Below, piece after piece: positions 44,538 to 51,930 of a stretch of DNA of 58,199 bases. This DNA is from Mucilaginibacter sp. (lineage in GTDB: Bacteria > Bacteroidota > Bacteroidia > Sphingobacteriales > Sphingobacteriaceae), in NCBI GenBank assembly GCA_028288025.1, contig JAQBOM010000005.1:1-58199 (forward strand). The letters are read 5' to 3'. The position numbers and the translations under genes were made by a program. A model generated the notes under the pieces. The model ran no database searches, had not been told where the DNA came from, and saw only the letters and a list, made by a program, of their open reading frames with translations. The stretch's first letter is position 1. Each line of letters begins with the position of its first letter.

Positions 44538-45635
44538 ATGAACAAACTAACACTTACCGCGGCATTATTAGCCGCGGCAATTTTCACGGGGTGCGGCGGC
44601 AATGGTAATAAACCGGCAACCGACAGTACCAAACAATCACCTGTTGCTTCATCGGGCGACTCAAATACTTTATTGGGAGCAGGCAGTACTTTTGTTTATC
44701 CTTTGTTTTCGAAACTGTTTGCAGAGTATGATAAAGAAACCGGGGTAAAGGTAAATTACCAGTCGATAGGCTCGGGCGGAGGTATATTACAGCTCACCAA
44801 TAAAACCATCGATTTTGGCGATTCGGATGCGCCGCTGAATGACGACCAGGCAACGAAAATGGGTGCTGATGTGCTGCATATCCCCATGTGCTCGGGTGCG
44901 GTTGTGATCAGCTATAACCTGCCCGAATTGAAAGGTACACTAAAACTAACACCGGATGTGCTGGCTAATATTTTTTTAGGGAAGATAACCAGGTGGAACG
45001 ACCCGCAAATTGCGAAGGTTAACCCAGGCATAGCATTACCGGCGACGGCTATTTTTATAGCGCATCGCTCGGATGGCAGCGGGACCACCAATATTTTTAC
45101 AACTTATTTAGCAAAGGTAAGCCTGGAGTGGAATACAAAACCCGGCAAGGGCTCGGCTATAAACTGGCCCGCAGGTATTGGCGGGAAAGGCAACGAGGGC
45201 GTAGCCGGTTTGATCAAGCAAACACCCGGTGCGATAGGCTATATAGAACTGGCCTATGCCATACAAAACAAAATGGACTATGCAGCCCTGCAAAATAAAA
45301 GTGGCAACTTTATTGCGCCTACGGTGGCGTCAACAAGCGCTGCCGGAAATATCACTATGCCGGCTGATGCAAAAGTTTCGTTAAGCAATACTGATGCAAA
45401 AGACGGCTATCCTATAAGCGGGTTTACCTGGGCACTGATTTACAAAGAACAAAATTACGCCGGACGGACCCAGCAAAGAGCGGAGAAGGTGGCCAAACTG
45501 CTTTGGTGGAATATCCACGAAGGTCAAAAATATTGCAAGGATCTTAACTATGCCCCGCTTTCGCCCGCCGCGGTTGTCGTTGCCGAGAATATATTAAAAT
45601 CAGCTACATTCAACGGCAAGCCTTTACTGCCGTAA
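44538..45635 (+). CDS. pstS: Phosphate ABC transporter substrate-binding lipoprotein
   Basis: The protein is 365 residues with a lipoprotein signal (lipobox FTGCG, Cys19). LLGAGSTFVYPLFSKLF is the PstS start, followed by VNYQSIGSGGGILQL, TIDFGDSDAPL, IAHRSDGSGTTNIFTTYL and IGYIELAYA, all phosphate-binding segments. It captures phosphate for PstCAB. The transporter genes do not follow; a strong terminator is directly downstream, so pstS is transcribed alone here. Confidence 0.93.
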   Translation: MNKLTLTAALLAAAIFTGCGGNGNKPATDSTKQSPVASSGDSNTLLGAGSTFVYPLFSKLFAEYDKETGVKVNYQSIGSGGGILQLTNKTIDFGDSDAPLNDDQATKMGADVLHIPMCSGAVVISYNLPELKGTLKLTPDVLANIFLGKITRWNDPQIAKVNPGIALPATAIFIAHRSDGSGTTNIFTTYLAKVSLEWNTKPGKGSAINWPAGIGGKGNEGVAGLIKQTPGAIGYIELAYAIQNKMDYAALQNKSGNFIAPTVASTSAAGNITMPADAKVSLSNTDAKDGYPISGFTWALIYKEQNYAGRTQQRAEKVAKLLWWNIHEGQKYCKDLNYAPLSPAAVVVAENILKSATFNGKPLLP

Positions 45636-45655
45636 ACAATGATCGACGATTTTCA

Positions 45656-45687
45656 AAGCCCTTTGGAAAATCCGGAGGGCTTTTTTT
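45656..45687 (+). terminator. Rho-independent terminator of pstS
   Basis: aagccctttgga (45656-45667), loop aaa, tccggagggctt (45671-45682) form a 12-bp stem with two G-U pairs, followed by TTTTT. It lies about 20 bases after the pstS stop. Confidence 0.88.
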
Positions 45688-45700
45688 ATTAGATAAAAGG

Positions 45701-45708
45701 TAGTTTTG
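45701..45708 (+). promoter_or_regulatory. Promoter box directly before the DNA glycosylase gene
   Basis: TAGTTTTG matches TAnnTTTG and is only six bases before the ATG at 45715, so the mRNA could be nearly leaderless. The box also covers an in-frame TTG at 45706, which argues against that codon as start. Confidence 0.4.
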
Positions 45709-45714
45709 TTATCA

Positions 45715-46413
45715 ATGACCTTTGCAGACAAAGTAATTCAATTCAACAAACAACTGAATTTTACAGGTAGCCTTCCTGCCGGGATACGGATAATGAACCC
45801 TTTTAGAGAAAACCCGCAGGTAATGGGTTTAATGGAGCAATTTTATAAAAAATTCTACGACGATAATAATAAACGCCATCTCATACTTGGCATAAACCCA
45901 GGCAGGTTTGGCGGGGGAATTACCGGCATTCCGTTCACCGATCCGAAGCGGCTTAAATCGGTATGCGGAATTAATTATGAGGGTAAAGAAACGCATGAGC
46001 CTTCTTCAGTTTTTGTGTATGAGGTGGTCGACGCGTTCGGCGGGCCGTTTGAATTTTACAAACACTTTTATATCCATTCCATTTTTCCATTAGGGTTCAC
46101 TTTTACAGGACAAAATGGGAAAGAGATCAACTATAATTACTACGACAGCCCGGCATTAACCGCTGCTGTTTATGGTGCTATTATTGACAACATAAAAAAG
46201 CAAATCGGCCTCGGTGTTTATACTGATACCTGTTTTTGTTTTGGCAACGGCAAAAACGAGAAATTTCTGCGCAGGCTGAATGAACAGGAAAAGTTTTTCG
46301 AAAATATAGTCGCCCTCGAACACCCGCGGTTTATAATGCAGTACAAATCAAAATCAAAGGACGCCTATATCGATAAATATATTGCGGCTTTCAGAGGGGT
46401 TATAGAGGAGTAG
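45715..46413 (+). CDS. SMUG2-type uracil-DNA glycosylase family protein
   Basis: The protein is 232 residues from the ATG at 45715. HLILGINPGRFGGGITGIPFTD near residue 50 is the glycosylase active-site loop with the Asn-Pro-Gly pattern, and FIMQYKSKSKDAYIDKY near the end includes the C-terminal contact region of the SMUG2 (DUF4918) group. These proteins remove uracil or related bases from DNA. It is a single gene between the pstS terminator and the convergent HigA gene. A link to deaminated cytosine repair with the vsr locus is possible but not supported by position. Confidence 0.82.
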   Translation: MTFADKVIQFNKQLNFTGSLPAGIRIMNPFRENPQVMGLMEQFYKKFYDDNNKRHLILGINPGRFGGGITGIPFTDPKRLKSVCGINYEGKETHEPSSVFVYEVVDAFGGPFEFYKHFYIHSIFPLGFTFTGQNGKEINYNYYDSPALTAAVYGAIIDNIKKQIGLGVYTDTCFCFGNGKNEKFLRRLNEQEKFFENIVALEHPRFIMQYKSKSKDAYIDKYIAAFRGVIEE

Positions 46414-46426
46414 TCGACAGGTTATC

Positions 46427-46807
46427 TTATTCTACCATTTGATATTCTTTTATTAAAGACGATGCAGGCAGCCGAAGGAATTTACTAAACTTACGGATCA
46501 TGGTTAATGACAAAGGTTGTTTGTAATGTAGCACTTTGCTGATCGTCCCTTTATCGCCGTATGCTGAAGCAAGGTCTGCGGCTTTATAGCCGAAGTCATC
46601 CATTCTTATCTTGATCATTTCAATAGGGTCCACTTCCGGCAAGTCCCAAAGACTATTTTCATAGTTTTCAATTAAATGTACCAGTAAAAGTTTTTCCCTA
46701 TGCTGTTCAGTTCCTGCCGGAGCATGTTTAACCGCCTCGTACCTTGCAACCGCCTTTTGATATTCTTCTTTGGTTTCAATTAAAAACCATTGTGCATTTT
46801 CACTCAT
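46427..46807 (-). CDS. higA: HigA-type antitoxin with helix-turn-helix domain
   Basis: The protein is 126 residues. The N-terminal part binds the toxin, and the C-terminal helix-turn-helix is visible in YKAADLASAYGDKGTISKVLHYKQPLSLTMIRKFSKFL (about 73-112). DPIEMIKIRMDDFGYKAADL is typical of the HigA (COG5499) group. It neutralises HigB and represses the operon. It starts 17 bases after the toxin gene; the toxin-first order is characteristic of higBA. Confidence 0.88.
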   Translation of the reverse strand: MSENAQWFLIETKEEYQKAVARYEAVKHAPAGTEQHREKLLLVHLIENYENSLWDLPEVDPIEMIKIRMDDFGYKAADLASAYGDKGTISKVLHYKQPLSLTMIRKFSKFLRLPASSLIKEYQMVE

Positions 46808-46824
46808 TTATTCCCTGATTAACA

Positions 46825-47118
46825 TTAAATAGTTTCCGCATTAATTTTGTCGTATTCAGAATGTGTGCCAATAAATCTTATCTCAACAATTTGGTCCGAA
46901 TAATCTACTTCTACAATTAAACGATATTTATTTCCAACAATTTTAAATCGTGCCCGGTTTCCCGGAATAATGCTTGCTTTGGGGAAATCCTTCATAACAT
47001 CCAGGCTTTTATTCCACTTTGCATCCTGTACAATATTTCTCCAGGTAGTGACGCTGCTTTTTGCATCTGCATGTTTTTTTGTAAAGTCTAACAGTTTACT
47101 TTGTAAAATAATACGCAT
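46825..47118 (-). CDS. higB: HigB-type mRNA interferase toxin
   Basis: The protein is 97 residues from the ATG at 47118. [48 protein letters not shown] is the HigB/RelE-like core with Arg and Lys/Tyr residues expected for ribosome-dependent RNA cleavage. The frame extends upstream to 47184, but a promoter box at 47154-47161 lies inside that extension, so the inner ATG is preferred. It forms a toxin-antitoxin pair with the next gene. Confidence 0.9.
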   Translation of the reverse strand: MRIILQSKLLDFTKKHADAKSSVTTWRNIVQDAKWNKSLDVMKDFPKASIIPGNRARFKIVGNKYRLIVEVDYSDQIVEIRFIGTHSEYDKINAETI

Positions 47119-47153
47119 GCAGGTTCTCTGTCGGAGTAAATAAAGAATTATTA

Positions 47154-47184
47154 CAAAAATAAGTGAAAGTTGGCAAATTAACAA
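47154..47184 (-). promoter_or_regulatory. Promoter of higBA
   Basis: On the minus strand TTG (47182-47184) is followed after 20 bases by TATTTTTG (47154-47161), a match to the Bacteroidota -33/-7 pattern, 35 bases before the higB ATG. It gives higBA its own promoter despite the same-strand hydrolase gene ending only four bases upstream of it. Confidence 0.5.
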
Positions 47185-47187
47185 CTT

Positions 47188-48033
47188 TTATTCATAGGCT
47201 CTTACCGCCTGCCTCGCCTCGCCCAATCCGTCAATTCCCAGCTCAACCACATCGTCTGCTTTAAGATAAACAGGCGGCTTCATACCCAGGCCAACTCCCG
47301 CAGGTGTTCCGGTTGAAATGATATCGCCCGGCAGCAGCGTCATAAACTGGCTGGTATACGATATCAGGTGCGGGATACCGAATATAAAATTAGCCGTTGT
47401 TCCGTTCTGCATTATTTCGCCGTTTACTTTTAGCCACAGGCGCAGGTTATGTGGGTCGTCAATTTCGTCTTTGGTAGCAAAGAACGGCCCCAAAGGCGCA
47501 AACGTATCGCAGCCTTTACCCTTATCCCAGGTGCCGCCCCGCTCAATCTGGAACTCCCGTTCGGATACGTCGTTATGCAAAACGTAACCCGCCACATAAT
47601 CCATAGCGTCTGTTTCGCTTACATAGCTTGCTTTTTTGCCGATAACCACCGCCAGCTCAACTTCCCAGTCGGTTTTTTTGGAATTTTTTGGGATGATAAT
47701 ATCATCATTAGGGCCAACGATCGCGGTGGTGGACTTCATGAATATCACCGGTTCAGCCGGCGGCGTGGCATTGGTTTCTTTGGCGTGGTCGGCATAGTTT
47801 AAACCAATACACACTATTTTTGACGGTCGCGCAAGCGGACTGCCAAGTCGTGCGTCTTCGCTTATTTCGGGAAGTTTATTGCCTGCAATAAAATCTGCCA
47901 GGCGTTTTAACCCGTCGGTTTCAAAAAAGTGCTCGCCGTAATCTTCGCCAAATGCCGAAGTGTCGTATTTTTTATCGTTTATAATAACCCCTGTTTTTTC
48001 TTTCCCGGGTTCACCAAATCGTATCAGCTTCAT
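47188..48033 (-). CDS. Fumarylacetoacetate hydrolase family protein, probable 2,4-diketo-3-deoxy-L-fuconate hydrolase
   Basis: The protein is 281 residues. IVCIGLNYADHAKE is the start of the FAH fold, KTDWEVELAVVIGKKA carries the two metal-binding Glu residues, and GYVLHNDVSEREFQ the metal-binding Asp; GDIISTGTPAGVGLG is the C-terminal signature. FAH enzymes cleave or hydrate keto acids with Mg or Mn. Next to an SDR dehydrogenase, an alpha-L-fucosidase and a mutarotase, the best guess is the last step of oxidative L-fucose breakdown, giving pyruvate and lactate. Ureidoglycolate lyase annotation is common for this family but has no support here. Confidence 0.85.
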   Translation of the reverse strand: MKLIRFGEPGKEKTGVIINDKKYDTSAFGEDYGEHFFETDGLKRLADFIAGNKLPEISEDARLGSPLARPSKIVCIGLNYADHAKETNATPPAEPVIFMKSTTAIVGPNDDIIIPKNSKKTDWEVELAVVIGKKASYVSETDAMDYVAGYVLHNDVSEREFQIERGGTWDKGKGCDTFAPLGPFFATKDEIDDPHNLRLWLKVNGEIMQNGTTANFIFGIPHLISYTSQFMTLLPGDIISTGTPAGVGLGMKPPVYLKADDVVELGIDGLGEARQAVRAYE

Positions 48034-48136
48034 ATATAGTCGTTAGTTAGTTGTTAGTTCTATTATTGTATCGACAGAATCAAAAAAAAAAACAAAATCA
48101 ATATAAAATTCGAAATCGAACATCCGAAATTCGAAA

Positions 48137-48901
48137 TCAATTGTTTAGCGTAATAAACCCTCCGTCAATCGGGTAATCGCACCCGGTAATAAACCCGGCT
48201 TCGTCCGAGCAAAGGTATAACGCCAATGCGGCTACTTCTTCCGATTTCCCCATCCGGCCTATAGGCTGGGTTTTTGACAGTTTTTCAAACATCTCCACCT
48301 CTTTTCCGGCATAGTTTTTTGCTATAAAGCCATCCACGAAAGGAGTGTGTACCCTTGCCGGGGAAATGCTATTACAGCGGATTTGATCATGCAGGTAATC
48401 GCGGGCCACCGAAAGCGTCATAGCATGTATAGCTCCTTTGCTGGTCGAGTAAGCAAAACGATCGGTAATGCCCACATGTGCGGCGATGGATGCCGTATTT
48501 AATATCACCCCGCCGTTGTTTGCCTTCATCAGCGGTATAGCCGCGAACAGGCAATTGTAAACGCCCTTTACATTCACGTTATAAACCCGGTCGAAATCCG
48601 CCTCGTTCGTATTATCAGCCCTGCCGACATGCGCTATGCCGGCATTGTTTACAAGGATATCGATCTTCCCTATCTTACCAAAAGTATCCAGGACCTGCTG
48701 CTGATTACTTACATCACAGGTATGGCCAACTGCTTTGCCATTCGCCGTACTTATTTCGTTGACTGTTTCGTCTGCGGCTTCGCCATTCACCTCAATGATA
48801 TGGACCGTTGCACCCTGTTTGGCGAAAAGAACGGACATGGCTTTCCCGATGCCGCTTCCGCCGCCTGTTATTACTACTGATTTACCGGTTAGTTTAAACA
48901 T
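48137..48901 (-). CDS. SDR-family dehydrogenase, probable 2-keto-3-deoxy-L-fuconate dehydrogenase
   Basis: The protein is 254 residues. TGGGSGIGKAM is the NAD loop, NNAG (DILVNNAGIAHVG), catalytic Ser in LNTASIAAH, and AYSTSKGAI with Tyr and Lys complete the classical SDR set. The tail PIGRMGKSEEVAALALYLCSDEAGFITGCDYPIDGGF is usual. The gene lies between alpha-L-fucosidase (15 bases) and the FAH hydrolase (about 100 bases holding a cgaaattcgaaat repeat), which suggests oxidation of an L-fucose-derived keto acid. L-fucose dehydrogenase itself is the main alternative. Confidence 0.88.
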   Translation of the reverse strand: MFKLTGKSVVITGGGSGIGKAMSVLFAKQGATVHIIEVNGEAADETVNEISTANGKAVGHTCDVSNQQQVLDTFGKIGKIDILVNNAGIAHVGRADNTNEADFDRVYNVNVKGVYNCLFAAIPLMKANNGGVILNTASIAAHVGITDRFAYSTSKGAIHAMTLSVARDYLHDQIRCNSISPARVHTPFVDGFIAKNYAGKEVEMFEKLSKTQPIGRMGKSEEVAALALYLCSDEAGFITGCDYPIDGGFITLNN

Positions 48902-48916
48902 ACTTTTTATATAGAA

Positions 48917-50284
48917 TTATTTGATGCCTTCTGGCGTGAGCTCGATTACCGGTATCTCGTAATCCGGCTTTTTAACCGGGAGGGTTAACTCAAGGTCGCT
49001 TGCATTTAACGGTTTGTAGATCACTTCCGAATGGTCATTTATAAACTGGGCGTATTTTATTTTGCCGTTATAGCCGGGGAGAATGAGCTTGCCATTTTTA
49101 GGATAATTATATACCTGCACGTATAACCGCCCGGTTGTTTTGTTGTATGTAAGCTTGGTGCCTTCCGGTGTTTGATAACTATCCGGCGCGTAGGTACAGT
49201 TGTAGATGGAAGGGCCGTTGCCATGCGTCCAGTGCGCCAGGCTATCCAGGGCCCTTGTAGCGCGGCTGTCAAATTCGCCGCGGGCAGTTGGACCCACATT
49301 TAATATCAAATTGCCGCCGTTGCTTACCGAGGTAATCAGCAAATCAAGCAACTGGCGATGTGTTTTCCAGCTATTTTCGTCGCGATAATACCCCCACGAG
49401 CCCGAAAAGGTCTGGCAGGTTTCAAACGTTTTCCCCTTGTATTTGTCCAGTTCGGCAGAGCTTACCTGTTCGGGCGTGGCAAAATCGCCACCATCGGCAT
49501 AATCATATAGGCCAAGGCGGTTATTTACGATAATACCCGGTTGCAGTTTTCGTACCAGCTTCAGCAACTCTACCGAGCCCCAATCGTCTGCACCCTTGCC
49601 ATGTTTGGCACCTTTATCCCACGACCAATCCAGCCACAGGATATCAATTTTTCCATAATTGGTTAACAACTCAGTGATCTGGTTGCGCATATATTGACGG
49701 TACCTGGCCATATCACGGCCTTTGTTTAAACGCTTATAATCGTCCTCGCTGTGGTTAACCTGCATCAGCGGATGTACATCGTCCATGGTATAATCCGGGT
49801 GGTGCCAGTCGAGCAGCGAATAGTAAAACCCGATCTTCAACCCCTGCGTCCTGAAGGCATTCACATATTCGCGCACCAGGTCGCGTTTGGCTTTTGTGTT
49901 GGTTGCTTTGTAATCGGTGTATTTCGAGTCGAACAGGCAGAAGCCTTCGTGGTGTTTGGTGGTTAGCACGGCATATTTCATGCCGGCGGCTTTAGCCTGG
50001 CGCGCCCATTTGGTTGGGTCGAACAGATCCGGATTAAACTGATCGAAATATTTTTGATATTCCTCGTTGGTGAGGTGCTCGTTGTGCTTCACCCATTCGT
50101 GCCGTGCGGCGCCCGAGTATAGTCCCCAGTGGATAAACATCCCAAACCGCCCGTCCGTCCACCATTCCATGCGTTTTTGTTTTTGAGCATCGGTTTCGTT
50201 TCCCAGCTTTTTCTGGGCAACCACAGGCGAAAACATGAACAAACTGAGCGCCGCCAGTAAGATCAATTGTAGTTTTTTGAGCAT
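48917..50284 (-). CDS. GH29 alpha-L-fucosidase, exported
   Basis: The protein is 455 residues from the ATG at 50284, where a clean signal peptide (MLKKLQLILLAALSLFMFSP, cut near VVAQ) begins; the frame extends 25 codons further up through repeat-derived sequence. WWTDGRFGMFIHWGLYSGAARHEWVK, YAVLTTKHHEGFCLFDSK, FYYSLLDWHHPDY and KIDILWLDWSWDKG (nucleophile Asp) are GH29 signatures. A C-terminal beta domain follows from about 350. It removes terminal L-fucose from glycans in the periplasm, feeding the downstream catabolic genes. Confidence 0.93.
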   Translation of the reverse strand: MLKKLQLILLAALSLFMFSPVVAQKKLGNETDAQKQKRMEWWTDGRFGMFIHWGLYSGAARHEWVKHNEHLTNEEYQKYFDQFNPDLFDPTKWARQAKAAGMKYAVLTTKHHEGFCLFDSKYTDYKATNTKAKRDLVREYVNAFRTQGLKIGFYYSLLDWHHPDYTMDDVHPLMQVNHSEDDYKRLNKGRDMARYRQYMRNQITELLTNYGKIDILWLDWSWDKGAKHGKGADDWGSVELLKLVRKLQPGIIVNNRLGLYDYADGGDFATPEQVSSAELDKYKGKTFETCQTFSGSWGYYRDENSWKTHRQLLDLLITSVSNGGNLILNVGPTARGEFDSRATRALDSLAHWTHGNGPSIYNCTYAPDSYQTPEGTKLTYNKTTGRLYVQVYNYPKNGKLILPGYNGKIKYAQFINDHSEVIYKPLNASDLELTLPVKKPDYEIPVIELTPEGIK

Positions 50285-50300
50285 GACTGTTTTTTTAGAG

Positions 50301-50461
50301 GCAAGAGTCGAGAGCCAGGAGCCAAGACAGAAAAGCGTTATATCTTTTAGTCTTGTCAATGGGTTTTGACTATTGCCTTTGGTTTAAATTATCGTTTCCA
50401 ATCTTGATTCTAAAATCCTTGCTTCTTTATCTTGGTTCTTGGCTCTTGATTCTTGGCTCTT
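50301..50461. repeat. Inverted pair of ttggctcttg word repeats around the fucosidase 5' region
   Basis: gcaagagtcgagagccagga followed by gccaagacag (50301-50330) faces tcttggttcttggctcttga followed by ttcttggctctt (50430-50461), with about 100 bases between. Each arm is itself a run of nearly repeated words. The fold would lie in the leader of the fucosidase mRNA if it is transcribed with the mutarotase gene upstream. Confidence 0.55.
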
Positions 50462-50465
50462 CCCA

Positions 50466-50795
50466 TTACAACTCAAATATCTTGCTCATCAAAACCCACT
50501 TTCCGCCCTTTGGCGCATGTTTGAGCGGTTGCTGGTATTTCAGCATCAGGTTTTCCCATTCCTGCACCTCGCTGCTGGCCTCGTCCATCTGCGCTTTTTT
50601 ATCAAAGCTAAAACTTTCGTCCGTTTCTATGAGCATAAACAGCCGCGTGTCAAACCGGTATATCTCCATATTGATAATGCCCGAATCAGTAATGCTTTTT
50701 CGTATTCCGGGCCATATATCGGTATGATATTTTTCGTATTCCGCTATCAGTTCGGGGTCGTCTTTTAAATCGAGCGTTAAACAGTATTTATGCAT
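50466..50795 (-). CDS. L-rhamnose/L-fucose mutarotase family protein (DUF718)
   Basis: The protein is 109 residues, typical for the RhaM/DUF718 family. YCLTLDLKDDPELIAEYEKYHTDIWPGIRKSI near the start has the conserved catalytic His and acidic residues, and RLFMLIETDESFSF and LMLKYQQPL follow, with a Trp near the end. It interconverts anomers of a 6-deoxyhexose. With the fucosidase next, L-fucose is the likely substrate; L-rhamnose is the usual family name. Confidence 0.88.
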   Translation of the reverse strand: MHKYCLTLDLKDDPELIAEYEKYHTDIWPGIRKSITDSGIINMEIYRFDTRLFMLIETDESFSFDKKAQMDEASSEVQEWENLMLKYQQPLKHAPKGGKWVLMSKIFEL

Positions 50796-50890
50796 TACGA
50801 ATTTATTTACCGCAACAGGTTAATTACATCTGTAGTTGTGACGGTTTAAAAGTATGAAATTATGGAGAAATAATTTGTTGTTGCATTAAG

Positions 50891-51730
50891 TTACTTCAAT
50901 ATCAGCACCGGCCTCGTCGCATTCAGCGCGAGGGCGTTCGTGATGTTGCGGTGGGTAAGGTTATAAAAAAAGCTGTATTTGCCGGGCAGCGCGATGATCA
51001 TTTGGGTATTGTGCTTATCCGCAAAATGAAGAATGCCCTTTACGGTGTCTTTATCTTCGGTATGATAAACCTTGTAGTCATAGCCGGCTAAAAGCTCGGC
51101 CAGGCCGGCTGCAATATGGCTGTCGCTTTCGGAGTTTTTTAGTTTGGGATTGGTATTGAGTACCATTAACCGGGGATGCAGCCATTTTTTACGGTCGTGA
51201 ATACCGTACAGGGCCTCCAGCTGCGAAATAACCGCGAAATCGCAGGGCACCAGCGCCAGTTCAATTTTCTCGTACCGGGCACATTCCGGCACGATCATTA
51301 CCGGGACGGCGCTTGTTTTGGCTATCGCGATAATTTGTTCGGCCATATAGCTATCATTTTCGAGCACCGTTTTATCGCTGCCCAACAGCACGATATTGGG
51401 ACTCTCCTGGTCAACAACCTGGTATACGGCCCGCAGTATGGGCAGTCCGCTTATGGCGGTAGTAATTTTAACAAGCGGGCTAAGCTTTTTGGATAATTTA
51501 TTCGCCAGCGCCGTTAACGCCAATTCGGCCCCTTGTCTTTCATCCCGGATATCACCGGCGCTCAACTGCACAAAATCAGCCGAGGGCAATAATTCGGCAT
51601 ATACGGATACATAAAAGCTTTTTAAAAGAATGACGTGTTCCACTTTAGTATCAGTGGCAAAACCGACAATATATTTCAGCACGTTTTCGGAAATTCCCGA
51701 AAAATCAACCGGTATCAATAGTGTTTTCAT
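50891..51730 (-). CDS. Universal stress protein family protein, two-domain
   Basis: The protein is 279 residues from the ATG at 51730 (KTLLIPVDFSGISENVLKY), the normal Usp N-terminus; the frame starts 11 codons earlier without support. The first Usp domain (about 1-145) has VLLGSDKTV and VPVMIVPE in the nucleotide-binding region, though the G-2x-G-9x-G loop is altered. The second domain (about 150-279) is degenerate, ending in NALALNATRPVLILK. Such proteins are induced by stress; the biochemical role is uncertain. Confidence 0.85.
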   Translation of the reverse strand: MKTLLIPVDFSGISENVLKYIVGFATDTKVEHVILLKSFYVSVYAELLPSADFVQLSAGDIRDERQGAELALTALANKLSKKLSPLVKITTAISGLPILRAVYQVVDQESPNIVLLGSDKTVLENDSYMAEQIIAIAKTSAVPVMIVPECARYEKIELALVPCDFAVISQLEALYGIHDRKKWLHPRLMVLNTNPKLKNSESDSHIAAGLAELLAGYDYKVYHTEDKDTVKGILHFADKHNTQMIIALPGKYSFFYNLTHRNITNALALNATRPVLILK

Positions 51731-51862
51731 CGTGATTTTCTTCTCTTTAAGCCGGGTAGCCATTGTATAAACCGCAAACTGTGATAAGTGTTCTTTAAAT
51801 TGCAGGTCGCGCTAAAAGATTTGGTCAACTTTTGGAAATTTGACAAATCTAAGCTGCAGTTT

Positions 51863-51890
51863 CTTTCGGACTTTACTGACTTTCCGGACT
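51863..51890. repeat. ctttcggact word repeat before the helicase gene
   Basis: ctttcggact (51863-51872) and ctttccggact (51880-51890) are near copies. The first is the exact complement of the agtccgaaag repeats around the palindrome at 32627-32646. Confidence 0.5.
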
Positions 51891-51930
51891 AGCATGCAAC
51901 TTATTGCAAATTCCGTTGTATATTATTGGC

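Noticed and set aside
45715..47118. DNA glycosylase and HigBA as a phage-defence island together with the restriction block
   Set aside because: They are over 5 kb from the block, separated by GH3, NagB and pstS genes, and the composition is like the rest of the chromosome.
46825..47184. Longer HigB with a hydrophobic N-terminal extension
   Set aside because: A -7 promoter box lies within the extension and the family N-terminus begins at the inner Met, so a membrane-anchored toxin is unlikely.
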